NCBI GenBank assembly: GCA_002070275.1
Contig: MWCY01000003.1
Coordinates: 1-64,000, forward strand
Reading direction: 5' to 3'
Length of the DNA stretch: 64,000 nucleotides
Source: Candidatus Hydrogenedentes bacterium ADurb.Bin170
Lineage (GTDB): Bacteria > Hydrogenedentota > Hydrogenedentia > Hydrogenedentales > CAITNO01
Positions 44,654-54,947 of this stretch are shown here, one piece after another. The position numbers and the translations under genes were made by a program. Position 1 is the first letter of the stretch; every line of letters starts with the position of its first letter. The notes beneath the pieces are model-generated. The model worked only from the letters and a program-made list of their open reading frames with translations. It was not told the origin of the DNA and did not search any database.

Positions 44654-45928
44654 ATGTTCGATATCAGACTCATCAGGAGCAATCCCGAACTGGTGCGCGC
44701 CGCCATGGAAAAGCGCAATGCGCCTGTTGATCTTGACACCATTTTGGCTGTGGATGCCCGAAGACGCTCGGCTGTTTATGAAATGGAGCAGCTGCGTGCA
44801 CGCCAGAATAAAGCAAGCGAAACTATAGCGCAACGTAAAAAGAACAACGAAAACGCAGATGATGTCATCGCCGAGATGAAGCAGATCAAAGAAGAATCGG
44901 CGAACCTCGATCTGATTGCCAAACAGGCAGAAGAAGACCTGGAGGAGATTCTCCTATCCCTGCCGAACCTTCCGGATGAATCCGTTCCAGCCGGGAAAAA
45001 CGAAGCGGATAACCAGGAAATCCGCCGCTGGGGTGAAATTCCCTCATTTAATTTTGAAGTCCGTGATCATGTGGATATTGCTGAGAAACTCGGCATTGTT
45101 GACTTCAGCCGTGGCGCAAAAATTTCAGGTGCCCGTTTTACACTGAGCCTGGGCTACGGTGCCCGGCTTGAGAGAGCCTTAATTAACTTTATGCTGGATA
45201 TTCATACGCAGAAACATGGATATCAGGAAGCGCTTCCGCCCTTTCTAGTAAATACGGCGAGTGTACAAGGCACTGGACAACTGCCGAAATTTTCAGCTGA
45301 CCTTTTTAAAATTGATAATACGGATTATTGGCTGATCCCTACGGCGGAAGTGCCGGTTACCAATATCCACCGTGACGAGATTCTGAGCCTTGAAGATCTG
45401 CCGAAATACTATGTCGCCCATACCCCCTGCTTCAGAAGCGAAGCCGGCTCCTACGGAAAAGACACACGGGGCATGATCCGAGTACACCAGTTTAACAAGG
45501 TTGAACTTGTAAAATTCACCACGCCGGAGAGTTCCTGGGAAGAGTTGGAAAAACTTACGGCCAATGCCGAATATATTCTGCAACAGTTAGGGCTTGCCTA
45601 CAGGGTTGTGTGCCTTTGCGGCGGAGATCTCGGGTTTTCAGCAGCCAAAACATACGATTTGGAAGTCTGGGTTCCCGCACAAAACACCTACAGAGAAATC
45701 AGTTCTTGCTCCAATTTCACGGATTTTCAGGCGCGCCGTGCAAACATCCGCTTCAAACGGGACAAAAAGCCGGAATTTGTTCATACGCTCAATGGCTCCG
45801 GTCTCGCTGTGGGCAGAACAGTAGTTGCTATTCTGGAAAACTATCAGCAGGAAGACGGAAGTGTCATTATACCGGAGGCATTGCGCCCTTATATGGGCGG
45901 TCTTTCGGTTATTCCTGCTCAGACATAA
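44654..45928 (+). CDS. serS: Seryl-tRNA synthetase
   Basis: Charges tRNA-Ser. The 424 residues hold the N-terminal coiled-coil arm (about 27-105, rich in [19 protein letters not shown]-type sequence), class II motif 2 ([20 protein letters not shown]) and motif 3 ([19 protein letters not shown]). AAAGGA precedes the ATG by eight bases. It sits in a run with parAB upstream and a sirtuin gene downstream, all on the plus strand. Length and motifs are fully standard. Confidence 0.98.
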   Translation: MFDIRLIRSNPELVRAAMEKRNAPVDLDTILAVDARRRSAVYEMEQLRARQNKASETIAQRKKNNENADDVIAEMKQIKEESANLDLIAKQAEEDLEEILLSLPNLPDESVPAGKNEADNQEIRRWGEIPSFNFEVRDHVDIAEKLGIVDFSRGAKISGARFTLSLGYGARLERALINFMLDIHTQKHGYQEALPPFLVNTASVQGTGQLPKFSADLFKIDNTDYWLIPTAEVPVTNIHRDEILSLEDLPKYYVAHTPCFRSEAGSYGKDTRGMIRVHQFNKVELVKFTTPESSWEELEKLTANAEYILQQLGLAYRVVCLCGGDLGFSAAKTYDLEVWVPAQNTYREISSCSNFTDFQARRANIRFKRDKKPEFVHTLNGSGLAVGRTVVAILENYQQEDGSVIIPEALRPYMGGLSVIPAQT

Positions 45929-45978
45929 AACACCGGCCGGCGCATTGCCCGGCTCAGCATTAGGAGTCCTGCACTTAC

Positions 45979-46737
45979 ATGTCGAATCTTGAGGCTGTTG
46001 TAAAGGAAGCGGCACGTGCCATCTTTCAGACTACCAATGCAGTTGCAGTAACTGGCGCAGGCATCTCCGTAGAAAGCGGTATAGAAGATTTTCGCAGCCC
46101 GGGCGGTCTCTGGACACGGTACCCGCCTCAGGAATATGCGACGCTGGACGCCTTTTACGACAACCCTGATAAAGTCTGGGAAATGTGGTATGACCTCGGC
46201 GAGACGCTCAAAAAAGCAAAGCCCAACCCGGCTCACCTGACCCTTGCAGAACTCGAGGATATGGGGCATCTTAAAGCGGTTATCACACAGAATATCGACG
46301 GCCTGCACCACGAAGCCGGCAACCGCACTGTAATTGAATATCACGGTAACGCAGCTCAGATCATGTGTCCCGCCTGCACCCGACGCAGGCCTATGGACTT
46401 AAGTCAGCGCGTTCTCGGAGCGCCCCGCTGTGAGTGCGGCGGTTATATGAAGCCGGACATCGTTCTCTTCGGCGAGATCATTCCCGAATATGCACTGAAG
46501 ACGTCGGAAATGCTAGCCAAAGGCTGCAGCGTCATGATTGTAGTCGGCACATCTGCGCAGGTGTACCCTGCCGCCAGTTTGCCCTATATGGCAAAAGAAG
46601 GCGGAGCGGTTGTCATCGAATGCAATATTGAAAAAACAGCCTTTTCCGATGTCGTTGTGGATCATTTTATTCAGGGCCCCGCCGGAAAGACGCTGCCGCT
46701 TCTTATGGCGGAAATACATGCCCTTTCTCAAGGCTGA
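45979..46737 (+). CDS. cobB: NAD-dependent protein deacylase (sirtuin)
   Basis: Removes acyl groups from lysines using NAD. GAGIS at 26-30 and TQNIDGLH near 103-110 form the NAD site. His122 is the catalytic base in YHGNA. Cys130, Cys133, Cys151 and Cys153 bind structural zinc, with a CxC second pair. The residues that mark desuccinylase-type sirtuins (Tyr-x-x-Arg) are not clear, so substrate class stays open. The C-terminus overlaps the convergent ccsA end by ten bases. Confidence 0.94.
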   Translation: MSNLEAVVKEAARAIFQTTNAVAVTGAGISVESGIEDFRSPGGLWTRYPPQEYATLDAFYDNPDKVWEMWYDLGETLKKAKPNPAHLTLAELEDMGHLKAVITQNIDGLHHEAGNRTVIEYHGNAAQIMCPACTRRRPMDLSQRVLGAPRCECGGYMKPDIVLFGEIIPEYALKTSEMLAKGCSVMIVVGTSAQVYPAASLPYMAKEGGAVVIECNIEKTAFSDVVVDHFIQGPAGKTLPLLMAEIHALSQG

Positions 46738-48704
46738 GCACTTCCCTTCTGCACGGGCATCTCTTTTCGTGGAAAGAGCACGCTGATGCCTATTGCCGCA
46801 GCAATAAAAAATGTTTCCACGATCCAGAAAACGCCCAGGCTTTTCCAGATGCCGGTGGTAAATCCGTAGCTGTGAAGCCCCACGCCCAAAGCATTGACGC
46901 CCCACCAGGCAAAGACAACGATCATGCCCAGGATCAGTGCGCTGACAGCAGTGCCGCGCGCCTTAATGTAAGAACCACGACGCGCATGCAGCACCGCCAG
47001 AATCCAAAGGACAATCATAAGCGCTCCATTTTCTTTTGGATCCCAGCCCCAGAAGCGGCCCCAGCTCTGCGCTGCCCAGACTCCGCCTAAGATGGTGCCT
47101 ATCAGTGTGAACACAAGAGAAAAAGCCATAACCCCGTAAATCGAGGTAGCCAATGTCTGCATGGCGGCAGAGTCTTTTTCTTTCCAAAGCGGAAGATGCA
47201 GGACAAAATAAACATGCGCCAGCGCAGCAGCGAAAAGTCCTGCACCATAACCGGCAATAATAGTTGTTACATGCGTAGCCAGCCAGAAATTGGTGTCAAG
47301 AACCGCAATGACTGCAGGCATGGTGTCCACGCCTTCGCTTGCCTCATATCTCCAGGCGAAAAACATTCCGATTGTGCCCAGCAACGCCGACACCGAAACA
47401 GCGATCTTGTTTTTAGAAATAAATTCAAGGAAAAAACCGATAGCAACAGCAACAAAGGTTGTGAAGAGAACGGTTTCATAAAGGGTGGTCACTGGCGGTC
47501 TGCCCCGTATAATGCATCGGAGGGTAATACTGATACCCAGCAGAATGAGAGGGGGCAATATGGAGAAGGACAGAACGCGTGCGAGTCTGCTGTCCGGCGA
47601 ACGGGTCCAGGAAAAAGCCATCAGGAAAAAAGACAGTACAAAAAGCCATTGGCTGAAAAAAAGATAGCGGGCATCATAAAAATGCACTTCAAGGGGAATA
47701 TGTTTGTACTCACCTCGCGCTTGTGCCTCCTGGGTAATGCGGCCGTGCAAACGTTTCACGGCACTCACAAAGGCGCCCGAATCAGGCGCCGCATCTGCCA
47801 GTGTTTCAAAAAGCGCAATATCACCGCTGACCGTATCTGCCGGCATGCCAATAAAGGCGGATTCCAGATACTTTGCAGGAGTCATCCACTCTTTTTCCTC
47901 CCGGGAAAGAGGAGGAAACAGGGCAAGCATCTGCCCCGATGCACTGACCTCATCCAAACGCTGGAACACTGCCTCAAGATCTTTGGCGATTTCCCGTTTT
48001 CTTTCCTCGTCCATATCGGCGGCCTGATCGACCAGGCTTTTTAATTGGTCGGGCAATTTCTCCACTACTTTGCTTAAAGGAACCTCGTGATCCTCCGGGA
48101 AAAGAAGCGTCAGAAGTGCGCTTTTCGCAACGTCAAAGCGAAGGCGTGCAAAATCCATGAAATGGGTCAGTTCATCAAAAAGCAAAACATTGTTTGCAAG
48201 GGCAATCAGCTGTTCGTCAAGAAGACTGCGTATGTTTTCCGGGCGGGCGGAAACTTCATGAGCAAGAGCAAACAAAGTATCCAGCGCAGGCTCCAATTCA
48301 GAGTAGGAATAGCGATCTCTTTTTTTTCCGTGTGGCGTAAGCCCGATCGCCGTAATCAGCTCATAAGAATCCACAGAGAAATGTGCGTATTCCCGGGCTG
48401 CCTCAGGGTGAAATAGGCAGTCAAGAAGCCATTCTGTTGCTGAAAGCGAAATATTTTTGCCGCCCTGATTCACACTGACGGTTCTTTTTCCATTCATCCG
48501 CAGCAACATGAACCGCGCTGCTGTATCCAGAGGCTTTATACGACCGCTTTCCTGAACAGGTAAGGTCTTGAAAAGATACACAAGATCTTTATTCCAGGAG
48601 GAGGCACCTGCTTCCTGAGAGAAAAAAACAGAACCCGCAAAAGCACTCACCATAACCAGGAAAATTAAAGAACGGGAAAATAGAGTAAAATGCGGCATCA
48701 GCAT
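46728..48704 (-). CDS. ccsA: Cytochrome c assembly protein CcsA with a large N-terminal periplasmic domain
   Basis: A 658-residue protein of System II heme delivery. After a signal-like helix, about 330 residues are periplasmic and mostly helical. The C-terminal half has about eight helices and the heme-handling WWD-type motif WGRFWGWDPKENGALM near 550, with periplasmic His ligands (TLATSIYG region, VGLHSYGF). The extra N-terminal domain resembles that of ResC-type proteins found in non-proteobacterial Gram-negatives. Its start overlaps the resB end by seven bases. It works with ResB to attach heme to apocytochromes. Confidence 0.93.
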   Translation of the reverse strand: MLMPHFTLFSRSLIFLVMVSAFAGSVFFSQEAGASSWNKDLVYLFKTLPVQESGRIKPLDTAARFMLLRMNGKRTVSVNQGGKNISLSATEWLLDCLFHPEAAREYAHFSVDSYELITAIGLTPHGKKRDRYSYSELEPALDTLFALAHEVSARPENIRSLLDEQLIALANNVLLFDELTHFMDFARLRFDVAKSALLTLLFPEDHEVPLSKVVEKLPDQLKSLVDQAADMDEERKREIAKDLEAVFQRLDEVSASGQMLALFPPLSREEKEWMTPAKYLESAFIGMPADTVSGDIALFETLADAAPDSGAFVSAVKRLHGRITQEAQARGEYKHIPLEVHFYDARYLFFSQWLFVLSFFLMAFSWTRSPDSRLARVLSFSILPPLILLGISITLRCIIRGRPPVTTLYETVLFTTFVAVAIGFFLEFISKNKIAVSVSALLGTIGMFFAWRYEASEGVDTMPAVIAVLDTNFWLATHVTTIIAGYGAGLFAAALAHVYFVLHLPLWKEKDSAAMQTLATSIYGVMAFSLVFTLIGTILGGVWAAQSWGRFWGWDPKENGALMIVLWILAVLHARRGSYIKARGTAVSALILGMIVVFAWWGVNALGVGLHSYGFTTGIWKSLGVFWIVETFFIAAAIGISVLFPRKEMPVQKGSAQP

Positions 48705-49843
48705 GTCCCCTTCTCACCTGAAAGACGGGAACGCCGTTTCAGATAGCGCAGTAAAACCTGCAGATAATGAATAAGTAGCCCCGCAGAAATGATGCATGAT
48801 GCATAGACAGGCCATTGCCCGGCAGGGTTTTTAACTACAGCCAGAACAGAATACAGCGGGTCACCCTCTTTTCCGTCCGACGGACCCCAGGATGCCTGGT
48901 AAAATGTATAGCCTCTGTGACGGAGGGGTTCATTCATCTGAATCAGTGATTCCCGCGGCAGTCCCTCATCTTTGACCGAAACACGACTGCTGAAGTGGCT
49001 GGGTGTGCTGGTTCCGGGATGCCATTCATGATTAAATTTCTGAAGAGTGACCGTGAAGGGCAATTCCCAGCGGCGACGTGTGAAGTCAAAAGAAAATTGT
49101 TTTCCGTCGGCTTCAACAATCCAGGGCCCCCGCTGCATCCCCCACAAAATCCCTTTTTCACTTATGTCACCTTCCAGCGTGATCAGCATACCGGGAATAT
49201 TCGCTTCGGCCGATTGATTCTCAGACAGTTCTTTCAGTGCCGCCCCGTCTATTGCATGAGCAGAGTTATCTTCAACTGCCATGGAATTTTTATAGTACCT
49301 ATCTATCTTCACAATAAAGGGAAGTTCTTCTGCATAAAAAAAGGCACCCGGGTGCGCCAACGATTCCTGCGGAACAACATACTGTTGACCGCTCCCATCG
49401 GCTCCGCCTACCGTAATGAATAAGTCCCAGTCAAAATAACTTTGAAAATAAGATGCGCTCCTTCCTTCAAATAAAGGGAGGTTACCTGAAAGCGCATACT
49501 TATGTGCTACAAAACCGGCGAGAACAAGGTACAGGATACCAAGATGAACAATGAGAAGTCCCGGTCTGCTCCATCTTTTAGGGGCGCGGATTATCCCCCC
49601 CAGAAGCGTATTGAAAAAAAGCAAAGCAAGAAGCAGATAGCCACCGGGGAGCGGTAAAGGAACAACCCCGCCAATATAATGAATCAGGAAAAAAGAATTA
49701 AAATATTTTTGCTGTGCCGCAAAGAGGCCTATCCGTGCCTGTTCTATTGTTCCGAAGAAAACAAGCAGCAACAGCAACAGCAGCAGCACTGCAGCAACAC
49801 CATAGGATGCACAGAAGTCCAGAATCTTTTTCAGTGTTTTCAT
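48698..49843 (-). CDS. resB: Cytochrome c biogenesis protein ResB
   Basis: A 381-residue membrane protein with four helices (about 12-32, 60-80, 95-112 and 345-365) around a periplasmic beta-rich domain. GGIIRAPKRWSRPGLLIVHLGILYLV and RHRGYTFYQASWGP are typical of ResB/Ccs1. It forms the heme transfer complex with CcsA, encoded next. The start overlaps the upstream lipoprotein gene (ATGA). The short length and lack of extra domains resemble compact ResB forms in PVC-like bacteria. Confidence 0.93.
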   Translation of the reverse strand: MKTLKKILDFCASYGVAAVLLLLLLLLVFFGTIEQARIGLFAAQQKYFNSFFLIHYIGGVVPLPLPGGYLLLALLFFNTLLGGIIRAPKRWSRPGLLIVHLGILYLVLAGFVAHKYALSGNLPLFEGRSASYFQSYFDWDLFITVGGADGSGQQYVVPQESLAHPGAFFYAEELPFIVKIDRYYKNSMAVEDNSAHAIDGAALKELSENQSAEANIPGMLITLEGDISEKGILWGMQRGPWIVEADGKQFSFDFTRRRWELPFTVTLQKFNHEWHPGTSTPSHFSSRVSVKDEGLPRESLIQMNEPLRHRGYTFYQASWGPSDGKEGDPLYSVLAVVKNPAGQWPVYASCIISAGLLIHYLQVLLRYLKRRSRLSGEKGTC

Positions 49844-50502
49844 TCTGTTTCATCCTCATCGGAGTACAGTGAATCTGCAAAAGAATGGAAATTCTCTTTT
49901 TCGTTTTGCATTTCATCGACAGGGCCGGTCATTTTTATAAACAATGTGGACTCCTCATAAGGACAGACCAGACCGTAGATCATTGAAGGCACCTTCTCTC
50001 CCTTCCCATTGGTCAAAACACCGGACATTTCAACAAGCACCGCTTCATTGTTTAAAAGGGCAAGACGCGGGAGAGCGGCAATTTCTTCATCGGACAAAGG
50101 CGGCTGGGCAACTTGAGAGCGCCACCTGTTGATATTTGCCTCAAGACCGCCTGCAGGTCCGCTCAGGATAAAAATGGAGCACTCTGATGATACGCTGCCC
50201 TTCGGAGCATAAGTGACCAGTCGCATGGCCTGTGCAGGGCGCTTTTCCCAGGAAACCGGCGCCTCCCATTTGAGTTGGTGCTCACTTTCGCCTTCCGGCT
50301 CTTCTGATTGCATCATCATGGGATGATGTTGTGCGGAGTCACCAAGCCCCAGCCGCTCCCGTGTGCTAAGGGCAGGCGGAAAAATACGCTCTTCAGGGGG
50401 CACCTTATGAAGAGAATGTATTTCATTTTTAAATGTCTTTTCATTGCATGCTGCCAGAAACAGGGCAGTCCAGCAACAGACTGCTGTCAGAAAATACTTC
50501 AA
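49840..50502 (-). CDS. Lipoprotein encoded with resB and ccsA
   Basis: A 220-residue lipoprotein (LAAC, Cys19). The mature part starts with a low-complexity segment including a His/Met-rich patch (QHHPMMMQSEEPEGE) that could bind metal, then a compact alpha/beta domain (LKWEAPVSWEKRP, SIFILSGPAGGLEANINRWRSQ). I do not recognise a named family. It overlaps resB, so it is translated in the same unit. A role in apocytochrome or copper handling is an inference from place and the His/Met patch. Confidence 0.72.
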   Translation of the reverse strand: MKYFLTAVCCWTALFLAACNEKTFKNEIHSLHKVPPEERIFPPALSTRERLGLGDSAQHHPMMMQSEEPEGESEHQLKWEAPVSWEKRPAQAMRLVTYAPKGSVSSECSIFILSGPAGGLEANINRWRSQVAQPPLSDEEIAALPRLALLNNEAVLVEMSGVLTNGKGEKVPSMIYGLVCPYEESTLFIKMTGPVDEMQNEKENFHSFADSLYSDEDETE

Positions 50503-50661
50503 GATTGTTAATCCTTCAAATTATGACGTAACTGCATGAAGAACTTTCACCGGACATCCAAAATTCCCGAAATGTTCTGCAACTATGAGATTCGGAGAAG
50601 TATACCAGTTTTTATATAAGTCACTGAAAGAAATATAGATGATGCACAGACTGTTAAATAT

Positions 50662-50691
50662 TTTACATTCTTTAAACCAATCGTTTATACT
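50662..50691 (+). promoter_or_regulatory. Promoter of the marR gene
   Basis: TTTACA (50662-50667) and TATACT (50686-50691) with an 18-base spacer, in the divergent gap. It would give a leader of about 34 bases with GGAGG before the ATG at 50732. Confidence 0.55.
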
Positions 50692-50731
50692 ATGTTTGTA
50701 AGAAGTCAATACTTGTGTAAGCGGAGGTACT

Positions 50732-51199
50732 ATGAGCGCATCAATTAACAAAGAATTGGAACTGGAAACCCCTATTGAGGATATTAAACATGAGCTTGTG
50801 CTCAATGTGGTGCGTACTGCCACGACGATTGCAACACGGGGCGCCACTTTATTCCGTCAGTTTGGCCTTACCGAAGCACAGTTTAATGTTCTTTTTGCCC
50901 TGAAATACAAAAAGAAAGACTGGACGCAATCGGAATTGGGCAGACGACTCGTAGTAACCCGGGCAAGTATAACTTCGGTTCTGGATAAACTTGAAAGCAA
51001 AGATCTGGTTCGCCGCAATGAAGTCTCCGGGAACAGGCGTATTTATCATGTATCACTTACGACAAAAGGCAGGAGGCTGATCAATGAGGTTGAGCCTGTT
51101 TACCGCGCTGAAATTCATAAAGTCCTTCGTGATTTTGATGAAGAACAATGCCGCAGACTTATAGATCTTCTGGAAGAAATCCGCGTTTCTTCCACCTGA
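50732..51199 (+). CDS. MarR-family transcriptional regulator
   Basis: A 155-residue winged-helix dimer. LTEAQFNVLFALKYK opens the core; WTQSELGRRLVVTRASITSVLDKLESKDLVRR is the DNA-binding helix-turn-helix; YHVSLTTKGRRL is the wing. The long N-terminal helix is typical. GGAGG lies five bases before the ATG. It is 175 bases upstream of the phospholipid-repair fusion gene on the same strand and may control it, for example in response to fatty acids or lipophilic compounds. The inducer is not deducible. Confidence 0.93.
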   Translation: MSASINKELELETPIEDIKHELVLNVVRTATTIATRGATLFRQFGLTEAQFNVLFALKYKKKDWTQSELGRRLVVTRASITSVLDKLESKDLVRRNEVSGNRRIYHVSLTTKGRRLINEVEPVYRAEIHKVLRDFDEEQCRRLIDLLEEIRVSST

Positions 51200-51335
51200 C
51201 AATTTCATCCGCGTTTTTTTTCACAAAAGTCTTTCTTCTGGTCGCAATGCTGAGTTTCTGTTCGGAGAATCCTCGGCATTTATGGACAAAGGCAGAGGCG
51301 TCAATTTTCTAATTCCGCTTTTTCTGCAAGCACCG

Positions 51336-51352
51336 GGCTCATTCTATGAGCC
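51336..51352 (+). promoter_or_regulatory. Tight hairpin in the leader of the LplT-PlsC-ligase gene
   Basis: GGCTCAT and ATGAGCC are perfect seven-base arms with a three-base loop, 22 bases before the ATG at 51375. It could affect initiation or mark an operator. Confidence 0.35.
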
Positions 51353-51374
51353 GTAGGTACGAGAGGCTGCCGTT

Positions 51375-54300
51375 ATGGCATACAAATTGAGCACACCCGC
51401 CCCCGAAAAGACCTTCCAACCCAAAGGTTTCTGGGCACTTATGGCAACCCAGTTTCAGGGTGCTTTTAATGACAATGTTTATCAGTGGGTTATTACCTTC
51501 TATCTGCTCGCTCTGTTGCAGCCATCAGGCCCCGGCACGGACAGCAGTCTGTTTTTCGGCAAATTCTCCGCCGATACCTTTGTACCTGCCTTTGCTACAT
51601 TCCTTTTTTCATTGCCTTTTATCATTTTCCCGGCTCTATTTGGCGCTCTTGCCGATCGTTTCAGCAAACAACGTGTTGCTGTAGCAGCGAAATGGCTTGA
51701 AATTTTTATAATGCTCGCCGGTGGTATCGCTTTTTTGCTCGGCTGGACACCCTTAATCTGGTTCCTTCTTTTTATGATGGCGACACAAAGCGCTCTCTTC
51801 GGCCCGGCAAAATATGGCATTCTTCCGGAAATCCTGCCAGCAGAACGCCTTTCCTGGGGCAATGGCGTAATCCAGATGGGCACGATGCTTGCCATCATTA
51901 TGGGTACCGGTCTTGCCGGTCCCCTGTTTTTGCTGACAAAAGGCAAAGTCTACCTTGTGTCTGTACTCCTCGTATTCCTGTCTATAGCCGGTACCTGTTT
52001 TTCCTATTTCATTACACGCCCGCCTGCTGCCAACCCTGCCCAGCCCATTCCTAAGAATCCCTTTCTTCCCTGGCAAGGCATGCTCAAATATTTCAAAGCC
52101 ATCCGCAAAGACAAAATCCTTTTTTATGCAGTGGTCGGCTATACCTACTTTTGGTTTATCGGCGCTCTGGCACGGCAGAACTTGATTAAGTTTTCGCAAA
52201 CAGATCTTCTTATAAGTGAAGATAAAATTTCCTATCTTCTGGCAGCCATTGCCATCGGCATAGGGATCGGTGCTCTGGCTGCCGGATATCTTTCGCGGGG
52301 CAAGGTCGAAATTGGGCTTATTCCGATAGGTGCCTTAGGCACGATGTTCTTCTCCCTGCTTCTTTCGTTACCCTACAGCGTTCACCGAACCGTCGTCGCG
52401 GAGCCGCTGATTCGCTTTGCCGCCTTTATGAAGCCCGGGGGCAGCTGCCCCGTAATCGGCACTCTGCATTCTTTGGGCGGTCACTACCTGACCGTAATGC
52501 TGCTCTTTCTTTTTCTAGGCATTTTTGCCGGCCTCTACGGCGTACCGCTTGCAGCGGCTATTCAGCAGCGCGCCCCTCACGGTATGAAAGGCGGCGTAAT
52601 TGCCGCTGTCAATATGCTTACCTGGATTGGCATTGCCCTTTCATCTGTCGTATTTTTATTGCTGAATCTTTTTGGGTTGACGGCTTACCATATTTTTATT
52701 TTTATGGGTGTCAGCGCCCTCGGCATCGGCCTGCTGCAGTGCTGGAGATCGCCCGTAATGGCGCTGCGGATGCTTTGGTGGTGTCTGGATGGCACTCTGG
52801 TACGCCTGCATGTTACAGGGCGTTCGCATATTCCTGAGGACCAGGGCGCACTGCTTCTATCGACCCATGAGAGTTTTATAGATCTGATGGCTATTCAGGC
52901 CGCTCTCGACCGTGAGATTTATTTTGTAATCGGCAAAGATGCGCTGGAAGTACCGTGGATCAGACGCCTGTCCCGTTCCATGTACTTAATCCCCGTCGAT
53001 CCGCACGCTGAAGACGATATGGCAGCCGCTGTAGTGAAGATGCGTACACTTCTGGCACAAGGAAATCTGGTATGTGTAAACCGCGCCAGGTCCCTTGCCC
53101 CCGACGGAGTTTCCCTTCCCTGGTTTTCTGATTATTCAATCATTACGGAAGGAACCGGCGCACCAACAATTCCCCTGGCCTTAGGTCGCATCTGCGAAAT
53201 TCTCTATGCCTATGAAAACAGGAAAGTGCGTTTGTTCTTTTCTGAATTTCGCAGTCCCATTTACCTGAATGTAGGCGAAGCGATGCCGGAAGGCATCACT
53301 GCTGTGAAAAAACGCTATTTCGTTCAAAAGGCGACAGCCGAGGGCTTTAGTCCGCGCCGGTTCCGGGACTCTGTCCTGCAGTACGGTTTCATCCGTTTCG
53401 CACGGCGTTATCCCTGGCGACCCTGTTATGCAGATCAGTTATCCGGGCAAATCAGTTATTTTAAAGCACTTGTTGGTGTGATCGTTTTGGCACGCAAGCT
53501 TAAACCATTATGCGGGAGCCGGAAAACAATTGGGGTATTGATGCCTTCCACCGTCGCCGGTGCTCTGGCAAATATTGCGCTTCAGGTAATGGGTAAAATC
53601 CCGGTCAATCTCAATTACACAGCTTCTTCGGAAATTATCGCCGATTGCGCGCAGCGCTGCGACATCACGCATACCGTCACTGCGAAAGCGTTTCTTTCCC
53701 GTGTTCCCGTCACCCCGCCGGGCGTGCCGGTCTATCTGGATGACATCAAAGACACGGTCACTGCGTCCGATCGCATCATTGCCATGCTTCTGGCGCTGCT
53801 GATGCCGCGACCGCTCCTTACCCGTTTTCTCGGAGCAGCACCGTGCAGCGAACACGATATTGCTACCATTATTTTTTCCAGTGGCAGTGAAGGCATCCCA
53901 AAAGGAGTGATGCTAACCCACCGTAATATCATTACGATGATGCACGGGTTGCGCGAAATGGTGCCTCATGATAAGCACACCTGCCTTGTAGGATTTCTTC
54001 CATTCTTTCATTCTTTCGGCTATGCCGTTGCCCTTTGGACGCCATTACTGGAAGGCATTCAGGGAGTGCTGCATCCCAACCCTCTCGAACCGAAGGCAAT
54101 TGGTCAACTGGTACAGAAATACAAGGGTACCTTTATGATTGCAACGCCCACCTTTCTGCAGGGATTTATCCGGCGCTGCGAGCCCGAACAGCTTTCAAGT
54201 CTGCGGTGCGTGATTGCCGGTGCGGAAAAACTTCCTGAAAGGATCCAAAAAGCCTTTCTGGAAAAATTTTCTATAGAACCTCAGGAAGGATATGGCACAA

Positions 54301-54947
54301 CAGAGTGCGCCCCTGTTGTTTCTGTCAATATGCCCGCTGAAGAGTCACCGGGGTTTTACTGTGAACACAGCAGGCGCGGCTCTATCGGAAAAGCATTCCC
54401 CTATCAGCAGGTCATGGTTGTAGATCCGGACACAGGAGAAGAACTGCCTCCCGGTGAAGCCGGAATGCTGCTGGTTAAAGGAGCTAATGTTATGCTGGGC
54501 TATCTGCATGATGAAAAACGGACACAGGCGGCAATACAGGATGGATGGTACAGAACCGGCGATATCGCCTCCATTGATGAAGAAGGCTTTATTTTTATCA
54601 CCGACCGCCTGGCACGATTCAGTAAAATTGGCGGTGAAATGATCCCTCATATCCGCATTGAGGAATCTTTGCATCAGCTGTTAAATCTTACCGAACAGGC
54701 GATCGCCGTTACAGGAGTCCCGGACGAAGGCCGTGGCGAGAAACTGGTTGTACTGCATACGCTCGATGAAGAGCAGATTGCTCTTCTGAAAGAACGGATC
54801 AACGGGAGTACACTGCCGAATCTGTGGCGTCCCCGTGCCGGTGATTACTACCAGATTGCTGAAATTCCTGTATTGGGAACAGGCAAAATCGATATAAGAC
54901 AGCTTAAAAACATGGCGCTAATGCTGACCGAAAAAAGAAGCGGATAA
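51375..54947 (+). CDS. aas: LplT-like transporter, PlsC-type acyltransferase and acyl-ACP/CoA ligase in one chain
   Basis: A 1190-residue inner-membrane protein for lysophospholipid repair. Residues 15-455 are a 12-helix MFS transporter of the LplT type (FWALMATQFQGAFNDNVYQW). Residues 470-650 are a PlsC-type acyltransferase with the HxxxxD motif His498-Asp503. Residues 665-1190 are an AMP-forming ligase: IIFSSGSEGIPKGVMLTH near 832, YGTTECAPV, and WYRTGDIASIDEEGFIFI. In E. coli LplT and Aas (acyltransferase plus ligase) are separate proteins; the three-part form occurs in other phyla. It takes up lysophospholipid, activates a fatty acid and re-acylates. No strong ribosome site precedes the ATG. 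Confidence 0.94.
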   Translation: MAYKLSTPAPEKTFQPKGFWALMATQFQGAFNDNVYQWVITFYLLALLQPSGPGTDSSLFFGKFSADTFVPAFATFLFSLPFIIFPALFGALADRFSKQRVAVAAKWLEIFIMLAGGIAFLLGWTPLIWFLLFMMATQSALFGPAKYGILPEILPAERLSWGNGVIQMGTMLAIIMGTGLAGPLFLLTKGKVYLVSVLLVFLSIAGTCFSYFITRPPAANPAQPIPKNPFLPWQGMLKYFKAIRKDKILFYAVVGYTYFWFIGALARQNLIKFSQTDLLISEDKISYLLAAIAIGIGIGALAAGYLSRGKVEIGLIPIGALGTMFFSLLLSLPYSVHRTVVAEPLIRFAAFMKPGGSCPVIGTLHSLGGHYLTVMLLFLFLGIFAGLYGVPLAAAIQQRAPHGMKGGVIAAVNMLTWIGIALSSVVFLLLNLFGLTAYHIFIFMGVSALGIGLLQCWRSPVMALRMLWWCLDGTLVRLHVTGRSHIPEDQGALLLSTHESFIDLMAIQAALDREIYFVIGKDALEVPWIRRLSRSMYLIPVDPHAEDDMAAAVVKMRTLLAQGNLVCVNRARSLAPDGVSLPWFSDYSIITEGTGAPTIPLALGRICEILYAYENRKVRLFFSEFRSPIYLNVGEAMPEGITAVKKRYFVQKATAEGFSPRRFRDSVLQYGFIRFARRYPWRPCYADQLSGQISYFKALVGVIVLARKLKPLCGSRKTIGVLMPSTVAGALANIALQVMGKIPVNLNYTASSEIIADCAQRCDITHTVTAKAFLSRVPVTPPGVPVYLDDIKDTVTASDRIIAMLLALLMPRPLLTRFLGAAPCSEHDIATIIFSSGSEGIPKGVMLTHRNIITMMHGLREMVPHDKHTCLVGFLPFFHSFGYAVALWTPLLEGIQGVLHPNPLEPKAIGQLVQKYKGTFMIATPTFLQGFIRRCEPEQLSSLRCVIAGAEKLPERIQKAFLEKFSIEPQEGYGTTECAPVVSVNMPAEESPGFYCEHSRRGSIGKAFPYQQVMVVDPDTGEELPPGEAGMLLVKGANVMLGYLHDEKRTQAAIQDGWYRTGDIASIDEEGFIFITDRLARFSKIGGEMIPHIRIEESLHQLLNLTEQAIAVTGVPDEGRGEKLVVLHTLDEEQIALLKERINGSTLPNLWRPRAGDYYQIAEIPVLGTGKIDIRQLKNMALMLTEKRSG

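Noticed and set aside
51172-51193. Hairpin at the end of marR as a terminator
   Set aside because: The stem is followed by a mixed sequence and its T-run is about 20 bases later.
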